Below, piece after piece: positions 15,301 through 24,700 of a stretch of DNA of 64,000 nt (within the stretch, counting starts at the first letter, position 1; each line of letters begins with the position of its first letter). This DNA comes from Tribonema minus. Its lineage: Eukaryota > Sar > Xanthophyceae > Tribonematales > Tribonemataceae. Position numbers and translations under genes: made by a program. The DNA lies in the NCBI GenBank assembly GCA_017506865.1, contig JAFCMP010000006.1:310001-374000 (forward strand), given 5' to 3'. Under the pieces are notes generated by a model. It searched no databases. It was not told where the DNA came from and saw only the letters and a program-made list of their open reading frames with translations.

Positions 15301-15379
15301 GCGCTGGCTGGCCATCGCCGCCGTCGTGTCCAGCGCCGCATTTGCAGTGTCGCGTTCGTCACAGAACGCAATGCGTTGA
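384..15379 (+). CDS. PQQL: M16 family zinc-peptidase-like protein (PQQL type), copy A, 5' partial
   Basis: This gene has 19 visible exons: 384-465, 1182-1256, 1749-1913, 2513-2643, 3220-3308, 4177-4205, 4770-4997, 5645-5750, 6532-6638, 7047-7148, 7879-8022, 8566-8672, 9559-9660, 10553-10712, 11859-11960, 12763-12870, 13476-13618, 14249-14413, 15253-15379. All phases close and give 756 residues to the stop. The order of conserved blocks follows Arabidopsis At5g56730: a linker with YHWGKGTVVHVKRP, then LSNGMVVVYKQTDFKDDE, LAGRR..CSGDCCADDLET, CGSLDP, LEVLRFELGSVYS and YTCKPSE, which together make up the second M16 half. The last exon encodes a hydrophobic segment (WLAIAAVVSSAAFAV) followed by a short basic tail, which suggests a C-terminal membrane anchor as in the plant homologue. 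The HxxEH zinc-site exons lie upstream of the window, so catalytic competence cannot be judged here. The gene is convergent with GOT1. Family is certain; substrate and location are not known from this sequence. Confidence 0.9.
1295..1319 (+). other. Conserved intronic hairpin just after a PQQL donor, copy A
   Basis: The sequence ggcacag at 1295-1301 pairs with ctgtgcc at 1313-1319, with an 11-nt loop. It lies 38 nt downstream of the donor of exon 1182-1256. The surrounding first ~75 nt of the intron are conserved at near-exon level with copy B, where the stem is 9 bp (61069-61093). The function is unknown; a splicing regulator or a structured RNA are possibilities. Confidence 0.5.
2416..2710 (+). 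repeat. Partial copies of PQQL exon 2513-2643 on both sides of it
   Basis: Before the exon, about 2423-2450 resembles its start (gtgcttgagggcgtc versus gttgctggagggcatc). After it, about 2675-2705 repeats its end including ggcggactccg. Copy B has counterparts at about 59500-59560 and 59243-59282. Neither fragment is needed for the gene model. Confidence 0.6.
3327..3640 (+). repeat. Telomere-like (TTAGGG-type) repeats in PQQL intron, copy A
   Basis: A run ggttagggttaggg at 3327-3340 starts 18 nt after the donor of exon 3220-3308. Degenerate units (agggttagcattggggttagg and similar) continue to about 3640. The matching intron of copy B has telomere-like units near 58520-58560. An intervening ~90-bp block (gtgccgctgttgtga onward, near 3525) is also conserved. 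Confidence 0.7.
4171..4205 (+). other. 29-nt microexon with tandem (NAGNAG-type) acceptor, copy A
   Basis: The exon 4177-4205 is needed to carry phase 1 from exon 3220-3308 to phase 0 at 4770. It encodes Gly-Ala-Ala-Ala-Gly-Ala-Leu-Gly-Asn-Gln. The acceptor region reads ccggagcag, so splicing at the first AG would make a 32-nt exon with one extra Ala codon and still be in frame. The same exon exists in copy B at 57726-57698 with an aagcag tandem acceptor. Conservation at equal length in both arms supports it being a real exon. Confidence 0.75.
5236..5275. repeat. Short tandem duplication (about 17 bp, two copies)
   Basis: The unit tttttagcattggtgat occurs twice in tandem in the intron between exons 4770-4997 and 5645-5750. 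Confidence 0.7.
7149..7400 (+). repeat. Intronic degenerate minisatellite starting at a splice donor
   Basis: About six loose units of the form gtcagtgctcagcaacttca follow directly from the donor of exon 7047-7148 (gtcagtgc). The unit combines the two motifs that are over-represented across the window, agtgctcag and aacttcaa. Copy B has the same gtcagtgctcag donor at 53920 but fewer units. Confidence 0.6.
7605..7730 (+). repeat. 55-bp tandem duplication in PQQL copy A intron
   Basis: The block tgcagctcaggcgtgtgtgc occurs at about 7624 and again at about 7679, each following gctgagcactg. Copy B has a single counterpart at about 53221-53290 (on the minus strand gcagctcagaaatgtttgcg). Copy A therefore gained the extra unit after the arms separated. 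Confidence 0.7.
8756..8842. repeat. Perfect 44-bp tandem duplication
   Basis: The unit beginning tccttgcatgtgaaagctg is present at 8756-8799 and 8800-8842 without a mismatch until the last base. It lies in the intron after exon 8566-8672. The lack of divergence marks it as a recent event. Confidence 0.9.
12906..12948 (+). repeat. Tandem copy of the 3' end of PQQL exon 12763-12870
   Basis: This segment repeats the exon end (Ser-Thr-Cys-Lys-Pro-Ile-Glu-Val-Pro-Met-Leu-Arg-Gln-Arg) and carries its own gtgagc donor 78 nt after the real one. Copy B has a decayed counterpart at 48660-48705 with the donor changed to gcgagc. Confidence 0.75.
14975..15266 (+). repeat. 200-bp tandem duplication of intron end plus start of last PQQL exon
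   Basis: Two copies run from aacatgcatga...ccctaaacatcgaacc to cagggctgtgtgcg. The decoy acceptor is at 15052/15053 and the real one at 15252/15253. Splicing to the decoy would reach a TAA after four codons. Confidence 0.8.
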
Positions 15380-16085
15380 TGCGCACAGAAGGCACATGCC
15401 ACTCAGCAGAATAATGGAGCTGTAGCAATTTTCAGCTGATGTGCACAGGAGGCACACGCAGCTCAGCAAAACAAGGGAGCCACAGCAAAGCTCAGCATGA
15501 GATTTAGCCTATGGTCGTGTGCCGTTTTGCGGCACGGAACGCGGTGCGTGACGCACCGCCGCGCAAAGGGCCTTTGTGAAGGATGTGTTTGTGGCAAGAG
15601 TGCATTGATGTTGACCGGACGCAAGCGACGCCTGCATGCGCTGCGCCAGTAGCAGGGCTAGGACTAGCGTTAGGCGACACACACGGGAGCAAGCACGCCC
15701 AAGACAACGCCAAGAGAGTAAGGTTGAGCATTAAAAAAAATTGAACTGGGAGCATCATCGCAACCAGCAAGATCCGTTGTGCGTAATTGCCAGGCTTCTA
15801 GCCTGTAGGTGTGGCATTCCTGCAGAAAAGGTTGTAGCTGCTGTTGTAGTTGCCCCATCAGAGTTTGCTGAATACTTGAACTTTATTGCAGAGTGTGTGC
15901 AAACAAAACGTATGCCCCTCAAACGATTGCGGAGGCGTCATGTGAATGCACTTGAGGGTGAAATGGAACCAACGTGCAGCTTGTCGAGGTGTCTAATGTC
16001 TGCTTCACACGCCATGTTTGCATGCGGTATTGCCCCTTTGCAAGGGCTACACGAGAAACCCTCTTGCGCGTTTGTAATTGATTGA
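15380..16085 (+). other. Segment downstream of PQQL copy A, conserved behind copy B
   Basis: Blocks such as cggaacgcggtgcgtg and cccaagacaacgccaagaga recur in the same order and orientation behind copy B (44850 down to about 44080). At its end an open frame (reaching 16085) contains Thr-Cys-Ser-Leu and Leu-Gln-Gly-Leu-His-Glu. This resembles Thr-Cys-Ala-Leu and Leu-Gln-Ser-Leu-His-Glu on the minus strand near 44240-44130. It may be 3'-UTR plus a small downstream gene, or a decayed one. No family was recognised. Confidence 0.5.
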
Positions 16086-18180
16086 AAGAGTGTTTCGTGC
16101 AGAATTGCATGCAAAAGCTCAGACCCTTCGCAAATACCCTGGCATCCGCTGCTGACTCTGTGGTAAACGTGCTTTGCTAATTTAGAAATGCGCTTGGGGG
16201 ACCTTGAATGACCTTGCCGACATGCACTGCCACGACTCTACAAGGCAGCCTCCTGGAGCATTTTTTTGTGGGCTTCACATCCACTGTTGTGGGGTCCCAT
16301 TCCCAGTGAAGTGGGTGTGTTGGACAACTTTGCTGCCGCATCCTCAGTGCTCAGCAATCTGCTGCTAGGGCATCTGCTGCTGACTTTTTGCTTGTGGTGC
16401 TGTGCATACTGCACTGCCATCTGAACGTCCTGTCCGGCTAACACGTTTGGAGCCTGCATGTAGTTATGCCAGCTGCAGGCGCAGAATCTACTTGCTTTTG
16501 CAACAAACATGGCCAGAATTCACAACACACATCATTATAGTCTATCAGGTTAATGCTGGCATCGTGTGATGAGCCGATATATCTAGTATACTACATGGAA
16601 GTACTTCAGACTGAGACTACTGAAAACGCGCGGTACCCCAGAGACCTGCGTACTGGAACATTTTGCAATGACCCAAGTCTGTGCTCCGCAGCTCTCGGTC
16701 TTTGCCAGATTCGTGCATGCTGGCCTCTCGAGGCCTTTTCACAACAAGACCATGAGCCCCAAGCACGAGCTGTGTGCGTGCTTGCGAACTGGGCATCTGC
16801 GCAGTGCCTATTTCAATCCTGTTGCACCTACATGGTATTTGCAATTCCGATTTAGTGACGAGCAGATTCTAAGTGCAGAGTCGCACCGATCAGTGGAGCA
16901 ACAGTTGTTGCAAAAATTTCAACACAGGGCCCAGCCCTTGTAAGAGTCGGAAAAAAAAAATGTGCGTTTGCGCATAATGCATGCATGCATGCATGTCGAG
17001 TCATGGCATTGGCAAGGCAAACAAATGCACTACCCAAACTGCACACCGTCGTAATTCACTTTCTGCATTCATCCATCATGCTTAGCCAGTACATACTGCT
17101 GTCCATGTGACAATGGTGGAAGGCACCTTAAGCTGTCATTTACAACCCCAATGCGGGCAGATCCCTCTTCTGAACTGAGGTTGTTGTGGAAAGCCTGCTT
17201 TTCTGTTCGCCGGTGCTGCACAGTGCTCAGCATTGAACTAGAATGCATCGCTCAACACCATGCCAATGCGGTGATCGCAGATGCCGCACGTGCTGGAGTA
17301 GACCCGGCGCAACAAGAGCGGCTTGTTGTCAATGTACGGTGCTGGCGGGTGACCTGCAGGCAAAGGGGATACAAACGAAATGCAGTGGTGAGTTGTGCGC
17401 ATTTCGCAGTAAATCAGTACATCATGAAAGGCCAGTTCAAGAACCGTGTGTTGCATGCGCTGTCAGAAGACTGACACTGAGTCTCAAAGCACTGCCCAAG
17501 CGCGGAGCACGCAGCAAGCCCATGGTGCTACGCACTGACCACAGAGTCATGTATATTTATCCAAGGAAGCAATGGGTGCACGAGGCAGGCGCACCGACAG
17601 ACGCCATACTTTGCAGCTATGCGAGGAGCTTAAGCCCTTGCACATTGCGTTTCATTCTTGAGTAACTGCTGGTGCAAAATTGGTTAGCACGCACCTTGTT
17701 CAAGTCCCGTAAGACCAGGTGATTCCGTGGCAGTGCTCAGTCTTGTTGTTGCATCCTAGAACGCAGCAACCGCATGCAAAGGGACCCCCCCCTCGCCCTT
17801 GAACAAGGGGGGAGGGGAGGGGGGAGGGGGACACAGCACCAAACACAAAAGCTGTTAGACATGTGCAGAGCGATACATGCGTCTAGGCAATGTGACCAAA
17901 CGGGTTCAATGTCATCGATTGCTTGAATATAGAGAGTCAGAGTGGGTATATCTCAGAAGCTCAGTTGATAGTGTACCTGGCCATACTTGACGCCAACCGC
18001 TAAAAGGACATGAAAGAAAGGTAACAGTTATTATTGGTCTCATCGAACCCGGTGACCATTGCATGCCTGCTGTTGCGGCGGCCCACAACACTCGGTACTG
18101 TCTACAACACAGGTCATCAACAGTCACTAACGACATCTACTTGGCCAGCACATGACGCTGTAAGGCCACGGAAATCTCCA
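16086..18180. other. Intergenic, no gene recognised
   Basis: Short open frames exist (the longest with an ATG start is 107 codons, 17151-17474) but none matches a known family or continues into credible exons. The only structural features noted are a tgca microsatellite at 16977-16995 and a C-run/G-run inverted repeat at 17785-17831. Confidence 0.5.
17785..17831. repeat. C-run/G-run inverted repeat with G-quadruplex potential
   Basis: The sequence gacccccccctcgcccttg is followed by aacaagggggg and further G-runs (gaggggaggggggaggggg). The two halves can pair as a hairpin. The plus-strand G-runs also meet the usual four-tract G-quadruplex pattern. Confidence 0.7.
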
Positions 18181-18594
18181 AGTAAGCCAGCCGCCGGTGT
18201 ATAGCCGCAGCACTCATACGCCGCAGTGGGGGGTCGGCTTCACCCTGAGGTAGTCAGGATGTGCGCCGGCGCACACTGCCATCGAGCCCGAAGACAGGCT
18301 AGCGTTCGTGAGCAACTACGAGCGCATCCGCGAATCACAGTCCACTTCAACCTGGAAGCTCGGTGGCCTTAACGCTGCCAGGCGCCGATAAGCCACGAGT
18401 AAGCTAGCCGCCGGTGTATAGCCGCAGCACTCATACGCCGCAGTGGGGGGTCTGCTTCATCCTGAGGTTGTCAGGATGTGCGCCGGCGCACACTGCCATC
18501 GAGCCCGAAGACAGGCTAGCATTCGTTAGTGACCACATGCCCACCCGCGTAACGCGGTCAGCTTCAACCTGAAAGCTCGGTTGCTCTGGCATGG
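18181..18594. repeat. 217-bp tandem repeat, two copies, with internal 14-bp palindrome
   Basis: Copy 1 starts at 18181 and copy 2 at 18398. The first ~140 bp are nearly identical and the rest is looser. Each has the perfect palindrome gtgcgccggcgcac (18261-18274 and 18478-18491). The base composition is GC-richer than the flanks. No coding frame, tRNA or known element was recognised. Confidence 0.8.
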
Positions 18595-19569
18595 ACGTCA
18601 GTGCTTGCCAGTACTCAGTCTAGCATCACGCCAAAAACAAAGCAGCAAAATACTCGATTCCGCACAAAGCTGGTTGACATAGCACAAGAACCTATGAAAG
18701 CTGATATTCTACGAAGCAGCAGAAAGACACTTGCCTTCGAGGAGCACAGAGCACGGCGACGGCTCTGCATCTGGGCCTCCAGCTGTATGTGCGGGACCAA
18801 GCGTAAGAACCTCTCTCGGTGATGATGTGCACGACAGAATTGAGCCGACCTCAGCACGGCATCGCCAAGCACGTGAGCGCTGCCCCGCCTGTGGCTTCTG
18901 CAAGCAAACGTGTGTGCGGTTGCGTTGTGCGCGACTGGTTTGCCACTTTTACAAAAAACGACTTGCTGACATGCCGTACTTCAACTTCAAGTTGTCTACC
19001 CACACTCGGCAACTTCAAGACTTGAAGTTTTGACGGTTTCGTTTGGATTGCCTTGCATATGCCTTGCACTTGTATGCAGGCACCATATGATAATGCAACC
19101 ACAAGGCAACGAAAGACCTTTGACTGACATAACATGTCATTTTCTGGATACTTACAAGTGTAAGTCGTCTGCATGTACAGCGAGGGCACAAAACGCTGGC
19201 CGCAACGCTCGGACACTCAGGCACTCATGTACTCCGACACTTGTGCAGTGGTGGTCATTTATAACCATCACCAGAACACACCAATTGTGGAATATCATTC
19301 ACCCTGTTAAAAAAACTTGCCAACACAACATCGTCTGGTGTGCCACAATGCATACACAGCGCAACAAGTACAGTACCTCATCCCATCACGCTTGACTGGT
19401 GCAGTCATGCCAGCCGAGGCACACGTGCAAAGAGAAGCAGTGCTGCACAACAAGCAAATGCAGACACCCACGGCACTGGGCCTCGGTAGGCCCATATGTA
19501 CGCTTGCATATATCAACGTGCAAGTTGCTGCATGCGAGCGAGTACTTCTTCATTTACTTGTGAGTACAT
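18595..19569. other. Intergenic, no gene recognised
   Basis: The 3' side of GOT1. Open frames up to about 120 codons occur on both strands, but they overlap each other and lack family features. No clear polyadenylation motif could be singled out. Confidence 0.4.
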
Positions 19570-21463
19570 TTATACAGGCGGTCTTCTGTCCGTGTTTTGC
19601 TGGCTGCCAGCGATCCTGTCCACAAGCGGCGATATCACTGGCAGTGCCAAGATGTCGCCTATGACCGGTAGCGTTCTCATGGCGGCGACAGCTATTGGAA
19701 TGAACGGCCCAAATAGGTTGAGGAACCCCAGTACCTGCAAGCAACAATGCAGATGAAAACGGCAGCGACAAACACTCAGTTGTGCAGCATATGCAACACA
19801 GCTGCAGACATCTGTTTTGCACTGCACTCAGGCTAGACAATCCAGTGGGATGTGCTGCACAAGCAGCACAGCATGCGCCAGTGTATCCCTTACGAGCAGG
19901 TATTGAACTGTGAGATGCTCCGACAACGCCTGGACTCGAACAATCTGCAACTGTAAAAAATGCGGCCTCTGGCTTTCTAAATTCTGGAAGCTCAACGCGT
20001 CTTCTTTGCAATCCTCTTCGGAAAACATCTCTGCCATGACCAAGCCGGTGCACCATCGGTTAGTGCACAAGGTCATGCTATGTGTGTATCACTTGTGTGC
20101 ATGGCATAAGCACTAAGATGCGTGCTCGATGCCAGTCGCGCGGGGGCGCATGCACAACACTGCCAATGCTGAGGTGGCTATGTGGGCGTAAGCGCCTGAC
20201 AAGCGCGCAATCAGGGGTCTATTGATGGCATTGGCGAGGGTCTCCGTCCATAGTCGCCATTGCCCGCCCAATTGAACTGACTCTATTAGAATGTGGACTG
20301 CAAGTCTGGCGGGGAAGCGCGCTCTTAACAGTGCGCCAGCAGTCAAAATACGTCCGTCCAGTGCGCGCAAACGAACAGCTACTTCAGATCGGCACGACAA
20401 AGAAGTGAGATCATCATTTGGCGAACGAAGTACTGCAGCGTAGAGCGACATGCGGCATTTGAATATGTCCACTACGGGTGCAGCAGAAGCTGCTTTGGAG
20501 TGGCAGCGCTCGACTCATACAGCCGCAGCAGCAGCGCTCAGCGGATCGGGGCACTAGCGCCAGAAATTCATTCGTTCACCAATCGTGCCAAGCCAGGCAC
20601 AAGCTCACTTCCGTAGATTATGCAATGTGCGACGATGAATGTGAGACTCGGGAAGAGTCTGAGTGCATTACACATACTACGTGCGCACACCATTGATGCT
20701 GCTGACGATGTGCCGTGCGGGCGTTGTCCCTACGATAGCACGAATATGTCACTGCTATGGCAGCCGCCAACCTCATAGCAGCTTGCAATCACACCGCTCA
20801 ACAGGTGGTCGCACAACTTGGTGTAAGAAGACTTCATCTCATCAGCCTCAGTCGAGGTGCAGCGACATGAAGTGTCAGCCATTGTACACTTGTTCAGCCA
20901 ACTCTCGAGACGGTCGATGATGCGACAGACTTGGCGACAGAGGCAACTGTAAGGCTACTGATGACACGCAAAAGAAACGATGCTGTTGCTGCAGTTATGA
21001 TATGATCGTGTGCAGTTTTGTGTGGTGTGTTTGGTGTCGTGTGTGTGGTGTGTTGGTGTGTGTGGTGTGTTTGTTTTTTGTTGTTTTGTTGTATATATAA
21101 TGCGCCAAACGTCGGCGACTCGCCAAGTCACAAAGGCGCTGTGTTGATACTTGCCGAGGATCAAGCAGAACACACATTGACTGCTGATGCTCTCACCTGC
21201 AGGATCATTCCCACAAACGCCCACCGAACCAGCACCAGCAGTATCCCCCCAAAGAAGAACAAATTGCCCCTCAGCTGCTTCCGCTTGAAGAAGAAGACAA
21301 AGGTCCGCCGTGCTCCTATCGTCATGGTGATGCCTGTTAGAAATAGCACATCCCCCAGCGCCAGCAGGTTGGCATCGAAGAACAGGATCACCCCCATGAA
21401 CAGAAACACGAAGCCCAGTATCAGCAGGCCCGTGCCCATCTTTTTGTTGTCGTCCAGCGGCAT
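19570..21463 (-). CDS. GOT1: GOT1-like vesicle transport membrane protein
   Basis: The gene has two exons: 21463-21197 starting at ATG, and 19734-19570 ending in a stop. They are joined in phase 0 across a 1462-nt GT-AG intron and give 143 residues, close to the usual length for GOT1 (about 140). The protein starts MPLDDNKKMGTGLLILGF. It has four hydrophobic segments, near residues 10-29, 34-52, 66-89 and 90-108. It shows the family hallmarks ILFFDANLLALGD, RRTFVFFFKR, and a C-terminal PVIGDILALPVISPLVDRI matching the family's P-V-[LI]-G-x-[LI]-L-x-L-P-x-[LI] tail. GOT1 proteins are tetraspan membrane proteins of early Golgi and ER-derived vesicles that help vesicle traffic and fusion. The start faces CFAP46 299 bp away, so the two may share a promoter. 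The large intron holds TG-rich DNA and unassigned short reading frames. The tail after VDRI is not conserved and could differ if splicing differs. Confidence 0.88.
21009..21092. repeat. TG-rich simple repeat in GOT1 intron
   Basis: An imperfect (tgtgg/tgtgt)n tract, about 100 nt inside the GOT1 intron from its donor. On the GOT1 strand it is CA-rich. Confidence 0.8.
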
Positions 21464-21762
21464 GGCTCCTCCTTGTTGTGATCTCCTGCTGCAAGCGCTG
21501 CTCTGGAAATATAGGCCTGCTGAGTCGCCTGTAGCCTGTGCGCCTACTGCTCCTGAAGCGAGTCAAGCAGGCCTGCTCCGGTGTGAGTGCAGCTTGTTGG
21601 CAAACTGTTCTTCTGGCGACGCCACGTGGAATAAAAAAGTGTAACTGGCAAATTGTGAAGATCCAAGCTCTCGCAAATGATCAATGAGGCAAACACAGAA
21701 CAAAAGCTGCACAAGACGCTGCCTGTCGATTGTCAATAGCTGTTGAATTTGACGCGAGCGCC
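21464..21762. promoter_or_regulatory. Divergent GOT1/CFAP46 promoter region
   Basis: This is the 299 bp between the two start codons, which face away from each other. It contains a palindromic G-box-like ccacgtgg at 21622-21629, directly followed by an A/T stretch ataaaaaag at 21630-21638, about 125 bp from the CFAP46 ATG. The promoter role is inferred from the head-to-head layout; no start site can be read from sequence alone. Confidence 0.5.
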
Positions 21763-24700
21763 ATGTTGGCGAACAGCATCAGCTGTGCTCTGCGTGACTG
21801 CTCTGATACCCAGCAACTGCAGCATACCTGGGCTTTGCTGACGGCGTTGCGGGACCGTGCGCCCCCAGCTCAAGAGTGTCTCTCTCCAGATTTGCTTGTG
21901 CAAGCAGCAGAAGCTGCGATCAAGCATCAGAGTTACCCGGTGGCAGAGCAGGCATGCGATGCGTTCTTCACGTCTGTGCCAGACACCAAGAGCAGCGTGT
22001 ATTGCAGGGCTTTGCTAGCGCGCTCTCAGTGCCAGACAGCCGCAGTTGCCACCATCGGTCCGCAAGCATTGGCACAGCGGCTGGCGGCGTGCGATTCGCT
22101 GATGCAAGCAGTCACAATCGCCATCGACAACTTGCCGGAGCATGCATTCATCACGCACAACGCAGCGCTGTGCCTGTGGAAGGCTGCGCATCCAGCATTG
22201 CGTCCTGGCACAGCCCGTCACTTTGCTGACAAGCTAGCCACTGTATGTGCGGCTCTGGACAAGGCTGGCGAGACCGACAAGGCGATGTTGGCGATACTGC
22301 AGCTGGCGCTGGTGCAGGCCCTGGAGGACAAAGGAGATGTGGCCGGAGCACTGACGCAGGGTGCAGCGGTTGCTGCGCCGTGCGGCGAAGCTGTGAAGGC
22401 TGCAGAGGGCAAGGTTGCAGCGGCGGCAGCTGGAGATGCAGACGTGAGTGTGCAGCAATTGCGTGTCAGCGAGAGTTGCAGCGGTGCATTGCGGAGGTGC
22501 TGCCATTGCAGTGGTTGCTGATTTTGCTGCTGTAGCAGGGGACTTGTGTCTGCTGGATCATAGCTGAACCAGATGTGTTTGCGAGTGGGCGTCTTATGCT
22601 GTGCACTCTGCTTGCGCTCTTTTCTCAAGCTAGCATTGAGTGGTAGCCTGCACCAGAGGCGCAGCACATTGTGCTGGGTAGTATTCCTGGTGAACAAAGT
22701 GTACGTTCGACAACGGCATATCTGTAGGTACTTGAGTGAAGCGCAACTTCATTAGACATGAACCTGATGCGGGTTGCAACAAAATGGGTATGGGAACACA
22801 GGAGATGTACCCGTTTCCTTTTACGGCTGCATATTGACAGAACCCTCTGTCGGAGCGCGACCGTCGTGCATGCTGACACGATAACGTGTTTCTTGTGTCA
22901 TTTCGAGACACCTGCAGTGACCTCTAAGCTCTGAACAATTGGAGCAATCCCTAGAAAACCATGATCACTTCATGCATGCCAGTTGGCATTTGCGGTGCTT
23001 GAAGACACAGTGTTCTCCTACCACTGCCCTTGTCAGGCAAAGAAGGCTGCCGCTCAAGCGCTACGTCAGGCAAGGGAACTCGCCGAGCGTACGTGGCTAC
23101 TGCGCACCCAAATTGCTGCTCGCCACGCTCCCACGAACGCCGATGCCAAGAAGCTCTTGGAGCAACTTCAATCGGAGGCCGCAACTTCAACTTCAACACC
23201 TACTGCGGCACCGCTGCTGGCGGCGCAGCTGGCGTGTGCAGGAGCAACCGCAACTGGTGACGCTGCCACCGCTGCAGCGCTCAACAAAGCGCTGGCGCGT
23301 CTCGACATGACGCCTCCGCTGCCGCATGTGGAACAGCAGCAGCTGCTCGCTGCCACCGCGCGCGCTGCTCTGCGGTCGGGGCATCCGCAGGTACATGCTT
23401 TCTTGTGCCAGAGCCATGTACAGTGACTGTTGCCATTTTTGATGATGAGTTCGGCTCTGCATTGTGTGGAGTTGACCTGGCATACATGCTGTCTTGGTCA
23501 AGAGCAATGTTACAGCGAGTGTTGACATATTTGATGATGATCGCGGCTCCGCATTGCGTGATGCTGCCATGTCAGATAGGCCCGTGACAGCTCTGCATCT
23601 GTCACGTTCATCCCTACTAACCCACAGCTGGGTGCACAGTGTGTCATGCGCGCAGCGCCCCCTTCAACTGCACGCCAGTGACGCTCCCTCTTCAACTGCG
23701 CACTTGCCAACCAGGTGGCAGCAGCATGCCTCAAGCGCGCCCACACAGTACGAGCACCCTCAGCTGCAGTGGGTGAAGCTGCCGTAACTGCCGCCGATGG
23801 AGCCGCAGCTGCGCGCATCGGACTGGCGTTCGCTCGGGCCGAACTGGCCGTTACGCCGGGGGGGGGAGAGGGGGGGGGTGCGGTGCAGAAGCAGTCAGAG
23901 GCAGAGGCGCTCGCGGCGCGCGTAGAGGCGCTGAGCGTTGTGGAAAGTGCGCTGCAGGTGGGCAAGACAGATTTTGCTCAGGCAGCAGCTCAGCAGGTGT
24001 TGAGTGGAAAAGCTGGAGTTGGCAATTTGCGAGCTTGTGGCAGCTTGAGCCATCTAGAAGCGTGTTGGTGGGGCACGTGTGACTGCCTGTAGAAGCACTG
24101 AGCACTGTAGACTGTGCTGCATATAGGCACGGCTCAGCTGGCACCATCAGCGCTGCTGTCCAAGGCTGGCAGCACCGCGACTCATCGTGCTGCGCCCTGT
24201 TGCATCACCTTGCGTTATATGCTACAATGTGCTGAGGCATCGTGCATGCTGCCAATGAATGTTCCTGTGTCACCGTTGTGGCATGATGCCATGAGTAAGA
24301 AGTGTTCAAGTGGTGGCATTGCAGCAGCGCTCAGTGCCCGCTACTGGCTGAGCGGCTGGTGCTGCGGCAAGGCCTCGTACTTCAAAGAACTTCAACACAC
24401 TCTGCTGCCTCATGACGCACATGCATCACCAGCCCATCACGCCGCGCTGTGGCCACTCGATGCGGCCAGTCTGACGATGCCGAAACTTCAAAGCCAAACT
24501 TCAATGTTGCCGCGCGCCATCCCCGATCCTGTCACCACCACCACAACAACAGGCGTGCCTGCGCACGGTGTGCCCAACTTCAATGCCCAACTTCAATGTT
24601 GCCGCACGCCATCCCCCCTCCCATCATCACCTCAACAGGCGTGCCTGCGCACGGCGACGGGGCGCACAGGCGCCGAACTCGTGCGCGACGACAACGCTCT

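Noticed and set aside
18127-18152. Fragment of PQQL exon 9559-9660 (atctacttggccagca) in the intergenic region
   Set aside because: Only a 16-bp match with no extension; could be chance.
20113-20472. 119-codon minus-strand ORF inside the GOT1 intron
   Set aside because: It has no ATG at its start, no recognised motif, and lies wholly in an intron of a well-supported gene.
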